A stretch of 64,000 nt of DNA, taken from Colwellia sp. M166. Lineage in GTDB: Bacteria > Pseudomonadota > Gammaproteobacteria > Enterobacterales > Alteromonadaceae. Below the pieces are notes generated by a model. That model was not told the origin of the DNA, ran no database searches, and worked only from the letters and a program-made list of their open reading frames with translations. A program made the position numbers and the translations under genes. The stretch spans positions 3,968,001-4,032,000 of the forward strand of contig NZ_CP040755.1 of NCBI RefSeq assembly GCF_024585285.1, given 5' to 3'. Below, one piece after another: positions 18,111 to 25,541 of the stretch (positions are counted from its first letter, which is position 1; each line of letters begins with the position of its first letter).

Positions 18111-18383
18111 GGGGAGATCCTATTATTATTTTATTGTTTATAGAATATCGATAAAAGCATTAAAATCAAGCTTATCATTGTATGCAACCGGTTAAATAGC
18201 CTAAATAATTGTATGAATATTGATGAGGATAGTGAGTGAAGTTTTTAGGCGTTTATAGATTGAACTATAGAGCCAGTAAATCGATAATATAATGCTGTTA
18301 TGAGTAAAGCCAATTAGCGATAACCAATATCACTAAGTAAAGGTGAGCTTGCTATAAATGAGCAGGTAACGACTCATATGGCG

Positions 18384-18668
18384 TTAGTAACGTAAATGCT
18401 CTTGTTGATGTAAATATTTTTGATATTGCTTTAAACCTATTTTTCGGCGAGTTATTTCAGCAAAATAAATACCAATCATAAGTGATAAAAACATAATTGA
18501 AATAATGAGTATGATATAAATTTCTTGAAAATAAGCAGAACTTAATGTTACAAGCAAAGCACCAAAAACGCAGTAACTTAGCACTATTCTTAGCCATAAA
18601 ATGGTGAGTATAAATAAACTTTCGAATTGAATAGTCGCTTTCACAATATGCACGCTGATCACAGTCAC
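18384..18668 (-). CDS. Small membrane protein, 94 residues
   Basis: Hypothetical protein with two predicted membrane helices (about 20-42, ILWLRIVLSYCVFGALLVTL; about 48-70, IYIILIISIMFLSLMIGIYFA) and a basic cytoplasmic tail (RRKIGLKQYQKYLHQQEHLRY). The tail and the helix pattern make it look like a real gene rather than chance. An overlapping ORF in another frame (18457-18705) looks less protein-like. No family is recognised. The 273 bases between it and the nitroreductase gene show nothing clear. Confidence 0.5.
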   Translation of the reverse strand: MTVISVHIVKATIQFESLFILTILWLRIVLSYCVFGALLVTLSSAYFQEIYIILIISIMFLSLMIGIYFAEITRRKIGLKQYQKYLHQQEHLRY

Positions 18669-19165
18669 TAAGATGACTAATTAGTATAATATAGAAAATA
18701 AGCATACATAAGTTTATTTTCTATTCGAAATCGATATAAGAAAGAGTCTTAATGTCTATTCGGTCAATGTTGTTGCTGAACCGGTGAAGAGATACTGCTG
18801 GCAAAATTTTAGTCGTGCTCCTAATAAGATATTGTCACACAACGATATTAAAGACCTTATTTTCTAGTGCAAGTTTAAACAGCATTTCTAAATTTTTAGT
18901 TGATAATGTTTCAAATATTACAAGGTTCATGAGCAATGCTTTTGTTGTAGGCATATTTTATTATTTAGATTTATTTTTTAACATCTACGGGATTTATTTT
19001 CCTTTTTTAAGCACTCAACATACCATGATTTAAAGTGACATAGCTTGCAGTAGCGCTATCGAATGAAAGGCAACAACTCACCGTTACAATATAACAACAA
19101 TTTAACCTGCTTCGAGCTCTTGCATCTACATTAGTTAAGCTTGATAGTGAAAGGCTAACTTTACT
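18669..19165. other. Gene-free stretch before yddG
   Basis: About 500 AT-rich bases. A 72-residue plus-strand ORF at 18815-19033 has no ribosome binding site and unconvincing composition, so it is not called. No repeat or RNA is recognised. Confidence 0.4.
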
Positions 19166-20092
19166 ATGATGATAATCTTGATTTTTATGCCTTTTCTTTA
19201 TGCCTTTGCCAATAAAAATAAGTACACACTGTATGGTGTTCTCGCCATTTTGTTGTGGAGCACTATAACTGCTTTTATTCGCGATTTGTCTGAGTTATTT
19301 AGCCCTATTGGCGGTGCAGCTATGATGTACAGCGTTAGCGCTATATTTTTAATGTCGGTTATGGGCATACCTAAAATAAAGAGCTATCCAAAGCGTTATT
19401 TAATGATTGGTGGTGGCTTATTTGTTGCCTATGAAATTTGCTTAGCGCTTTCTTTAGGCATGGCGAATAGCCGACATCAAGCAATGGAAATGGCGATTAT
19501 TAATTATTTATGGCCGGCATTAACTATTCTGTTGAGCGTGCTAATAAGCGCTAAAAAAGTCAACATTTTAGTTTATCCGAGTATATTGTTAGCCTTTACA
19601 GGTGTGGCTTGGTGTATTGCTGGTGAGCAAGGTATTTCATTAGATATTTTACTGAGCAACATCTCTGACAATCCTTTAACGTATTTTATGGCTTTTTCTG
19701 CAGCAATAATTTGGGCCATTTATTGTGTCGTGACACAAAGAATTAGCAATGGCAAAAACGCAACAACACTTTTTTTTAGCGCCACGGCTACCGCGTTGTG
19801 GGTGCAGTACTTTTTTAGTAACGAGCCTAGCTTACATTTCACGTTACTATCAACGTTAACATTATTACTTGCCGGTATTGTGATTGGCGCAGGTTATGCG
19901 CTGTGGAATCAAGCGATGATCGGTGGAGATATTATTCTATTAGGTACGCTGTCTTATTTTACACCTGTATTTTCTACGCTTTTTGCTTCGTTATATTTAT
20001 CGATTTCACTCACTGGATCATTTTGGCAGGGCGTTGCACTAGTCACTTTAGGCTCGTTGATATGCTTTTTAGTCACAAGAAGGAAAAATTAG
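19166..20092 (+). CDS. yddG: YddG-like aromatic amino acid exporter (EamA/DMT family)
   Basis: Inner-membrane exporter of 308 residues with about ten membrane helices, two EamA-type repeats. It follows E. coli YddG closely: LLWSTITAFIRDLSE, PIGGAAMMYSVSAI, FVAYEICLALSLGMANSRHQAMEMAIINYLWPALTIL, and YFTPVFS followed by SFWQGVALVTLGSLICFLVTRR. YddG exports aromatic amino acids and some toxic analogues. The N-terminus is about ten residues longer than in E. coli; ATG 19190 is an alternative start. It is followed within about ten bases by the edge of the IS1111-type element, so the downstream flank was probably disturbed by that insertion. Confidence 0.9.
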   Translation: MMIILIFMPFLYAFANKNKYTLYGVLAILLWSTITAFIRDLSELFSPIGGAAMMYSVSAIFLMSVMGIPKIKSYPKRYLMIGGGLFVAYEICLALSLGMANSRHQAMEMAIINYLWPALTILLSVLISAKKVNILVYPSILLAFTGVAWCIAGEQGISLDILLSNISDNPLTYFMAFSAAIIWAIYCVVTQRISNGKNATTLFFSATATALWVQYFFSNEPSLHFTLLSTLTLLLAGIVIGAGYALWNQAMIGGDIILLGTLSYFTPVFSTLFASLYLSISLTGSFWQGVALVTLGSLICFLVTRRKN

Positions 20093-20434
20093 CAGGACAT
20101 ATATGGACGCTTCCTTGATGTCAACCCAAGTGAATACGAAAACATAACAAAACGGGCTTATGTTTTTGATTACTGAGCATTACTCTTTTCATACTTTTGT
20201 TCATGATGACAGGCGCTTTCGCTTGCTTAAAGCAAACTGTACTGACATATATTCGAGCTATGGTTTGTTATCCATGCTCCAGATAAGTTGCGAACTAGAA
20301 ATACCTTAAAACATTGTTCACCCAAACGTGATAGATACACTTGTCCTCTCACAGGCTTTGTTCTAGTTGGCTAGTGCCTTTTTTTTTCATCTTATCAACA
20401 ACAGTCTTGAAAAGTTTTCTGGATAAATTAAGTC

Positions 20435-20499
20435 CCCTCTAGCAGCCTAAACACCCACACAGACTCATGGCCTTTGTCCTGCACAGGCTTACTAGAGGG
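20435..20499 (-). ncRNA. Candidate IS1111 guide (seek/bridge) RNA hairpin
   Basis: Directly downstream of the transposase stop (sense strand minus) is a structured segment. Outer arms CCCTCTAG (20435-20442) and CTAGAGGG (20492-20499) pair perfectly, and GCCT/AGGC pair inside them, enclosing a large loop. IS1111-type elements encode their guide RNA in the right end after the transposase, so position and structure fit. The whole span 20115-20515 carries no ORF. Exact RNA ends and guide loops cannot be set by eye. Confidence 0.45.
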
Positions 20500-20515
20500 T
20501 AAAACGGGTCGTCAA

Positions 20516-21012
20516 TCATGTGATTACCTTAACCGGTTGAGGCGTGTAATGGCATTGCTTTTGTAACAATGTCCACATGATGCGTGCTAACTTGTGCGCA
20601 GTGGCAACCGCGGTACAATTGAACGGTTTTCGTGCACTTAACTGGGTTATCCACACACTCAATGCATCGTGTTTCTTTCTGGCATGAACGATGATGGCAC
20701 GCGCACCATGGATAAGCTGTTTACGCAGGTATTGGTCTCCACGTTTACTGATGCCGCCCATCACGCTTTTATTGCCTGAGGCAAATTGTTTGGGTGTAAT
20801 GCCTAGCCAAACAGCAAAGTCGCGTGCACTGGTGAAGGCTTGTCCACTGCCTATAGAGGCAATAAAGGCAGAAGCATTGAGGTAACCAATGCCAGGGATA
20901 CTCAATAGTATTTGCCCTAATGAATTGGCTTCAATGTCAGTTTTTAATTGTTTTTCAATCGCTTTAATACGTAGGTTTAAGGTTTTGAATTCTTGATAAA
21001 CATCGTTAACTA
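20516..21012 (-). pseudogene. IS110 transposase, C-terminal part
   Basis: Continuation of the split IS110 transposase after the IS982 insertion. The frame opens LVNDVYQEFKTLNLRIKAIEKQL and runs without a stop into the transposase_20 domain: LLSIPGIGYLNASAFIASIGSGQAFTSARDFAVWLGITPKQFASG, then GGISKRGDQYLRKQLIHGARA. Removing the 999-bp insert and one 6-bp target copy joins it in frame to the N-terminal part, restoring 341 residues. ATG 20905 could start an isolated C-terminal fragment, which would lack the DEDD catalytic domain. Confidence 0.9.
21007..21012 (+). repeat. Left target-site duplication of IS982
   Basis: TAACTA immediately left of the IS982 inverted repeat and repeated at 22012-22017. 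Collapsing the two copies restores an open IS110 transposase frame. Confidence 0.85.
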
Positions 21013-22011
21013 ACCTCAGCTCGGGATAAGAATTAATTAAATTGAACTAAGTGCCCGTTCCACGATCCGATCTTTCGACCAAGAAAAAACAGAAAGATAA
21101 TAAGGAACGGGCATGAATAAACTAGTTGAAATATTCTGTGATGTCGATGATTTTTGTCGCGTATTTATCCCACAATGGGAGAAACAATTAATTGCTGATG
21201 GAAGTATCAAGCGAAATCGTCCATGCCGTATGGCTATGAGTGAGATAATCACTATATTAATTGCTTTTCATACATCAAATCATCGCGACTTTAAAAATTA
21301 TTATAAAGGTTATATTGCTAAGTTTTATCGTTCACATTTCCCTAGCTTATTGAGCTACACTCGATTTTTAGAAGTGATGCCTAAAGCGGTCGTTCCACTT
21401 TCTAGCTACTTTTCAATACTTAAAGGTGAGTCTACAGGTATTGAGTTTATTGACTCTACAAGCATAAAAGTATGCCATAACTTAAGAATTCCTAGACATA
21501 AAACATTTGACGGTATAGCCGAACGGGGCAAAGGAACAATGGGTTGGTTTTATGGGTTCAAACTACATTTAGTCACTAACTTTAGAGGTGAAATAGTTGA
21601 GGCTAAATTAACTACTGGCAATGTTCACGACACAAAGCCCGTATTAGCCTTAGCTAAAAACTTAAAAGGGAAGTTATATGCAGATAAAGGCTATATAAGC
21701 AAAAAAATTAACAGTTGGTTTGAAGGAAAAAGGAGTTGATTTGATAACAACCGTGCGCCGTAATATGAAAGCCAAAGCTATGTCGTTATGGGATAGAGCA
21801 ATGTTATCTAGACGGTTTATTATTGAAACGATAAATGATCAATTGAAGAATATATCTCAAATAGAGCATTCGCGTCATCGTAGCCCTAATAGTTTTATGT
21901 TGAATTTACTGGCAGGTTTAGTGGCTTATTGCCTTAAAGAAAATAAGCCAACCCTTAATATTAGTGACGTAGAGAAGAATGCTATGGTTAGGGCTTAACC
22001 CGATCTGAGGT
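21013..22011 (+). mobile_element. IS982-family insertion sequence, 999 bp
   Basis: Ends are exact: 18-bp inverted repeats ACCTCAGCTCGGGATAAG (21013-21030) and the complement of ACCTCAGATCGGGTTAAG (21994-22011), with two mismatches, flanked by 6-bp copies of TAACTA. Length and transposase type fit IS982. It sits inside the IS110 transposase gene in opposite orientation. The transposase carries a frameshift, so this copy is probably inactive. Confidence 0.92.
21113..21998 (+). pseudogene. IS982 transposase, frameshifted
   Basis: DDE-type transposase (MNKLVEIFCDVDDFCRVFIPQWEK..., IEFIDSTSIKVCHN, FYGFKLHLVTNFRGEIVEAKLTTGNVHD, LYADKGYISKK). The first frame ends at 21739 after 208 codons; the C-terminal part (LITTVRRNMKAKAMSLWDRAMLSRRFIIETINDQLKN) continues in another frame to 21998. 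A run of seven A at 21701-21707 is the likely slip: with six A the frame reads GYISKKLTVGLKEKGVDLITTVRRN without a break, about 294 residues in all, normal for IS982. The stop lies inside the right inverted repeat. Confidence 0.88.
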
Positions 22012-22017
22012 TAACTA
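22012..22017 (+). repeat. Right target-site duplication of IS982
   Basis: TAACTA directly right of the IS982 right inverted repeat, identical to 21007-21012. Confidence 0.85.
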
Positions 22018-22546
22018 GCCACTGAACTGATACCGATAACGTGGTATCAAGTGATAATGCTTGCATACTTTCATTAAAAGCAGGTATGCCTAACGGGAAA
22101 ACAAGGCCAATGTCAGCTAATAAACCACGTAGTTGATTAGTGACCGCTGTACGTGTTTTAAGTAACCTTTCTCGCAAGCGATGTAGCATTAACGTTTCTT
22201 GCTGAGTTTGGGTTTTGATGGGGACAAACCGAATGAAAGGTCGCCTACTTGCTTCGAATATGGCCAGTGTATCGTTACTGTCATTCTTGTTTCCTCGCAC
22301 AAAAGGTGTCACGTGTTGCGCAGGAATTAAGTGCACAGTGTGACCGATGGATTCAAACAACCGGCCCCAATAATGAGAAGAATAACAGGCCTCCATCACA
22401 ACACGACATGGGGGTTGCATTTGCATAAAATGCTTCAGTTGAGCGCGGTTCAAGCGCTTATTAAAAACGCCTTTATTAGCCTCAGTAAACCCCATGAGTT
22501 GAAAAACGTTTTTTGCTAAATCAATTGATATTGTGCTAACTTTCAT
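22012..22546 (-). pseudogene. IS110 transposase, N-terminal part
   Basis: N-terminal DEDD domain of the IS110 transposase: MKVSTISIDLAKNVFQLMGFTEANKGVF with the first catalytic Asp in SIDLAK, then MEACYSSHYWGRLFESIGHTVHLIPAQHVTPFVRGNKNDSNDTLAI. The frame ends after SVQWLVN at the insertion and reads five IS982-derived codons to a stop at 21995. The Shine-Dalgarno AAGGAACG lies about seven bases before ATG 22546. It is functionally broken by the insertion, since the serine-containing transposase_20 domain is separated. Confidence 0.9.
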
Positions 22547-22773
22547 GACGGACGTTCCTTAAATTAACTGATTGTTTTTAACCAGTTTGGCGCATTGACG
22601 CCGTAATTGGGAGCGTCCATCTCATCACAGACTAAATTTTGTAGCATATCGGTGAATGATGTTAAATTCATTGAGACTAGTTGAAGTGGCATAGTTTCAA
22701 TGTTACCGCAGTGGTAACGAACTTAATGCAACCTACATATATTTATTTGGATATGTTGAGAATAAGTTTTTCA

Positions 22774-22864
22774 GTTGAGTTAACTCTTCAATAAATCAGT
22801 GTTTAAACGCTCTAAATTAATGTGTCATTGTTGCTTACTATTATCTTGGGTGGCATGATAACTT
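22774..22864 (+). repeat. Direct repeat, left copy, before the MBL-fold gene
   Basis: About 90 bases, from GTTGAGTTAACTCTTCAATAAAT to TGGGTGGCATGATAACTT, match 23948-24048 with a few substitutions and one roughly 10-base length difference. The pair brackets the metallo-beta-lactamase-fold gene. Confidence 0.8.
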
Positions 22865-22887
22865 CTAAGAAATAATGAGCAAACTAA

Positions 22888-23895
22888 ATGAAAAAGTTAT
22901 TATCGTTAGTATTTACCGTTTTACTCTCCTCCTGCACATCCCAACCTCATGAAAAGACTAATGCTCCTTTTGATGGTGTTAAATTTGATAACATTGAGCC
23001 CTTTGTCGATAAAAGTCTACTTGATTTGCTGAAGTGGCAAATGGGGAGTATGAGTGAATCTACTCCTTGGCCAGATGAAATTGACTCTAAGCAATTTAAG
23101 CCCTCTACCCAAAGATCAGTCAAGCCAGTTATTACTGTAATCAACCATGCATCAGTGCTTATTCAGGTTGATAATTTAAATATATTAACAGATCCTCAAT
23201 ATTCACTCAGAGCTTCACCGGTTCAATTTGCTGGCCCCAAGAGAGTTGTTAAGCCTGGCATTGCCTTTGATGATTTACCAGCAATTGACATTGTTCTTAT
23301 TTCTCATAATCATTATGACCATTTAGATCTTGATACGCTCAAGCGCTTAAATGATAGAGATGCCCCAAAATTCGTTGCGGGGTTGAAAACGAAGTCATTT
23401 TTAGAAGATAACGGAATTAAAGCGGCTGTCGATCTTGATTGGTGGCAAAGTATAACCGCTAATAAAACTAAGATTACTTTTGTTCCCTCACAACACTGGT
23501 CGGCTAGAGGTATATTTGATAAAAGAGAAATGCTTTGGGGTGGTTTCTATATTGAAAATGCTTATAAAATCTACTTTGCAGGGGATACAGGATATGGAAA
23601 GTTTTTTAAAATAATTAAAGAGAAGCTTGGTGCACCCGACCTTTCTTTGCTCCCAATTGGCGCTTATGAACCTAGATGGTTCATGAAAGATGCCCACCTT
23701 AATCCAAAGGATTCTCTACAAGCATTTAAAGACCTAGACAGTAAAAAGATGATCGGGATTCATTTTGGGACTTTTAAGTTAACAGATGAGGGATACAATG
23801 ATCCGATTGTGACGCTTAAAGAAGAAATTAAGAAATTAAACTTGGATCCTCTAAAAGTCATTATTCCTACGTTTGGAAAGCCTTATTTAATTTAG
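22888..23895 (+). CDS. Metallo-beta-lactamase-fold lipoprotein (RomA/NAPE-PLD-like)
   Basis: Probable lipoprotein of 335 residues: signal MKKLLSLVFTVLLSSC with lipobox LLSSC (Cys16). The body is an MBL-fold hydrolase of the COG2220 RomA/NAPE-PLD-like type, with NHASVLIQVDNLNILTDPQYSLRASPVQFAGPKR, the metal motif SHNHYDHLD, then PSQHWSARGIF, FAGDTGYG and IGIHFGTFK. Relatives act on phospholipid-type or unknown substrates; this substrate is not known. The gene is flanked by imperfect direct repeats and lies next to two IS elements, so it looks acquired or duplicated. ATG 22888 gives a normal signal peptide. Confidence 0.85.
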   Translation: MKKLLSLVFTVLLSSCTSQPHEKTNAPFDGVKFDNIEPFVDKSLLDLLKWQMGSMSESTPWPDEIDSKQFKPSTQRSVKPVITVINHASVLIQVDNLNILTDPQYSLRASPVQFAGPKRVVKPGIAFDDLPAIDIVLISHNHYDHLDLDTLKRLNDRDAPKFVAGLKTKSFLEDNGIKAAVDLDWWQSITANKTKITFVPSQHWSARGIFDKREMLWGGFYIENAYKIYFAGDTGYGKFFKIIKEKLGAPDLSLLPIGAYEPRWFMKDAHLNPKDSLQAFKDLDSKKMIGIHFGTFKLTDEGYNDPIVTLKEEIKKLNLDPLKVIIPTFGKPYLI

Positions 23896-23947
23896 ATTTT
23901 TTAGCAGGATAAATTAACACAAATTAACAGGCCACTCACTCTAAATT

Positions 23948-24048
23948 GTTGAGTGAACTTTTCAATAAATAAGTGTTTAAATACTCGAAATGAAAGAGCA
24001 TTGATGTGTCATTGTTGTTGACTATTATCATGGGTGGCATGATAACTT
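23948..24048 (+). repeat. Direct repeat, right copy, after the MBL-fold gene
   Basis: Second copy of the 22774-22864 repeat, ending in the same TGGGTGGCATGATAACTT. The following 24049-24390 holds no gene or structure I can identify. Confidence 0.8.
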
Positions 24049-24390
24049 TTTTTCCTTTACATTCTTTGGGTATCCAAAGTCTAATTCATAATTCCGTTTA
24101 TTCAATTCCGACTACTTTCAACGAACCTGACCCCGCAGGTTATTAACTTAGGCGTGAATTTATCAAAATAAATAGTCCGCTTAGATACGAAAGCGGACAT
24201 TAAAATAAATATATTTTTGAGCTATATTTAGTGCTCATAAGCTATTGAGCTAACCTGATCTTGATAGTCAACAAAGCCACCAAAGCAGTCATAGACACTT
24301 TAAATAAAAGAGGCTGTTGAGACGATCAAATAGTCATACCATTCTTATGCAGCAGGCTAACTTTTGATAATAATCTTCATTCATACTGAT

Positions 24391-24448
24391 TGATACCTAA
24401 AGGTTACCATTGACAACTTAGGGTATCACAAGTAACCTACAGGTATCA
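24391..24448. promoter_or_regulatory. Operator cluster and promoter for membrane protein/XRE pair
   Basis: A large inverted repeat pairs TGATACCTAAAGGTTAC (24391-24407) with GTAACCTACAGGTATCA (24432-24448), 15 of 17 matching. A third GGTATCA at 24422-24428 lies between the arms. A TTGACA at 24410-24415 with a 17-base spacer to TAACCT (24433-24438) gives a promoter inside the cluster, 24 bases before the first ATG. Binding by the adjacent XRE protein, giving autorepression, is inferred. Confidence 0.55.
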
Positions 24449-24472
24449 TTTTTGTGTTAATGGAATAAATCA

Positions 24473-24853
24473 ATGAATACTCAAATCATATCGACAGCAA
24501 TAAACGAACAGATTTTCTTAAAAAGAAATTCACTATTAGGGATATTTGTAGGGTTAATGTTTATATCTTCTCCCTTATACAAATTACTTGAGCCTTTTAT
24601 TACTCTATATGATTGGTTATACATAACCTTAGGTCTATTAAGTATAGTTTTAGGTATATCTATTGTTTTTACATTATTTAAAACAATAAAATCAATGGGA
24701 AATATGGATAGATATACAATATGGTATAGTCATTTTAATGATGAGTATTTTAATCATATTAACAATAAAGGGTTTAAATATTCATTCAATACTTCCTGTG
24801 CTTTCCTTGTGTGTTTTTTTCTGTTTTCGGTCATCACTTTCAAAGCTTTTTAG
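24473..24853 (+). CDS. Small membrane protein, 126 residues
   Basis: Hypothetical protein with about three membrane helices (about 22-40, 47-68 and 105-124) joined by a polar loop (MGNMDRYTIWYSHFNDEYFNHINNKGF). It stops at a TAG (24851-24853), but the same frame then continues with a further hydrophobic stretch (LIYPLVTLLSLHLGCHLSVIAYQYYFYYEAK) straight into the XRE regulator. The gene may therefore have lost its last helix to a nonsense change. It resembles membrane partners often encoded with YozG-like XRE regulators. Function unknown. Confidence 0.7.
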   Translation: MNTQIISTAINEQIFLKRNSLLGIFVGLMFISSPLYKLLEPFITLYDWLYITLGLLSIVLGISIVFTLFKTIKSMGNMDRYTIWYSHFNDEYFNHINNKGFKYSFNTSCAFLVCFFLFSVITFKAF

Positions 24854-24946
24854 TTAATCTATCCTTTAGTGACTTTGCTGAGTTTACACTTGGGCTGTCA
24901 TTTATCAGTTATAGCTTACCAATATTACTTCTATTACGAGGCGAAG

Positions 24947-25153
24947 ATGAATAGTCAATTAGATAATAATATTGCGAAATTACGGAGTAAAAGGAAGGTT
25001 TCTCAACAGCAACTTGCTGACTTAATTGGCGTGTCTAGAAAAACAATTAGTACAGTCGAAACAGGTCGTTTTACTCCATCAGTTGTTATTGCTCTAAAAC
25101 TTGCTAGGTATTTCGAAGTTCCTGTAGAGTCAATATTCGCATTAGATGAATAA
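24947..25153 (+). CDS. XRE-family helix-turn-helix regulator, 68 residues
   Basis: Compact single-domain DNA-binding protein: NNIAKLRSKRKVSQQQLADLIGVSRKTISTVETGRFTPSVVIALKLARYFEVPVESIFALDE, of the YozG-like type. The start ATG 24947 has GAGG six bases upstream; a GTG at 24869 would add a hydrophobic leader that belongs to the preceding membrane frame. It is the second gene after the operator cluster at 24391-24448 and probably controls that promoter. The target beyond its own operon is unknown. Confidence 0.85.
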   Translation: MNSQLDNNIAKLRSKRKVSQQQLADLIGVSRKTISTVETGRFTPSVVIALKLARYFEVPVESIFALDE

Positions 25154-25262
25154 ATAAAGTCCAATAATTTTATTTATGCTTTTAACTTGTAGTTATAAGT
25201 TGAAAAAGTAGATTTCAACACGATTCAGCTAACGACTGCTTTGAGCTTAAACCAGCCCCACA

Positions 25263-25310
25263 AACAATGATCATATTTAGGGTGGTATTACCCTAAATAT
25301 GATCATTGTT
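25263..25310. repeat. 48-bp perfect palindrome with 6-base loop
   Basis: Two exactly complementary 21-bp arms, beginning AACAATGATC and ending GATCATTGTT, flank GGTATT. Each arm contains TGATCA. No T tract follows on either strand, so it is not a normal intrinsic terminator. The rest of 25154-25262 and 25311-25465 shows nothing else. Confidence 0.85.
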
Positions 25311-25465
25311 CTACAAAAGATTTATGACCGCTTTTGGCTATCACTTGACCTAAAGAACAACCGATAGCTAACTTCCCCTTTAAAAACTATCAACCGTAAA
25401 TAAGACTAGTATCAATCATTATGCGTAGTCACACATTGCCTTAATTCAATTGGTATTAAGGCAAT

Positions 25466-25491
25466 AAAAAAGCGCCCAAAGGCGCTTTTTT
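25466..25491 (-). terminator. Terminator after purL
   Basis: Hairpin AAAAAAGCGCC / GGCGCTTTTTT with a 4-base loop, 51 bases beyond the purL stop. The T run works on both strands. Confidence 0.9.
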
Positions 25492-25541
25492 CATAACCGA
25501 AACTTACCAGATGAGTGATAAGTTACTAATGTCGTAGCTGC

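Larger units (their letters stand above)
20103..22620 (-). mobile_element. IS110-family (IS1111 type) element, interrupted by IS982
   Basis: The transposase gene runs on the minus strand from 22546 to 20516 and is split by a 999-bp IS982 element. Near-identical inverted 12-mers bracket the unit: ATGGACGCTTCC at 20103-20114 and GGGAGCGTCCAT at 22609-22620 (11 of 12 complementary). Subterminal inverted repeats and a long non-coding right end (20115-20515) are features of the IS1111 subgroup. Without the insert and one target copy the element is about 1.5 kb, within family range. No flanking target duplication was seen, as expected for IS110. True outer ends may lie a few bases outside the repeats. 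Confidence 0.75.

Noticed and set aside
18815..19033. 72-codon ORF before yddG
   Set aside because: No ribosome binding site, no family pattern, AT-driven Phe/Ile/Ser composition.
21701..21707. Programmed frameshift in the IS982 transposase
   Set aside because: A7 is slippery, but IS982 elements normally encode one intact transposase, and the needed shift is most simply explained by one extra A. Not excluded, but mutation is preferred.
22774..25310. Integron cassette array around the MBL-fold gene
   Set aside because: Direct repeats exist, but no integrase gene and no convincing inverted attC core (GTTRRRY/RYYYAAC) arrangement is visible.
25263..25310. Palindrome as an intrinsic terminator for the XRE gene
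   Set aside because: No U tract on either strand and the stem is far longer than usual; a proper terminator for purL lies separately at 25466-25491.
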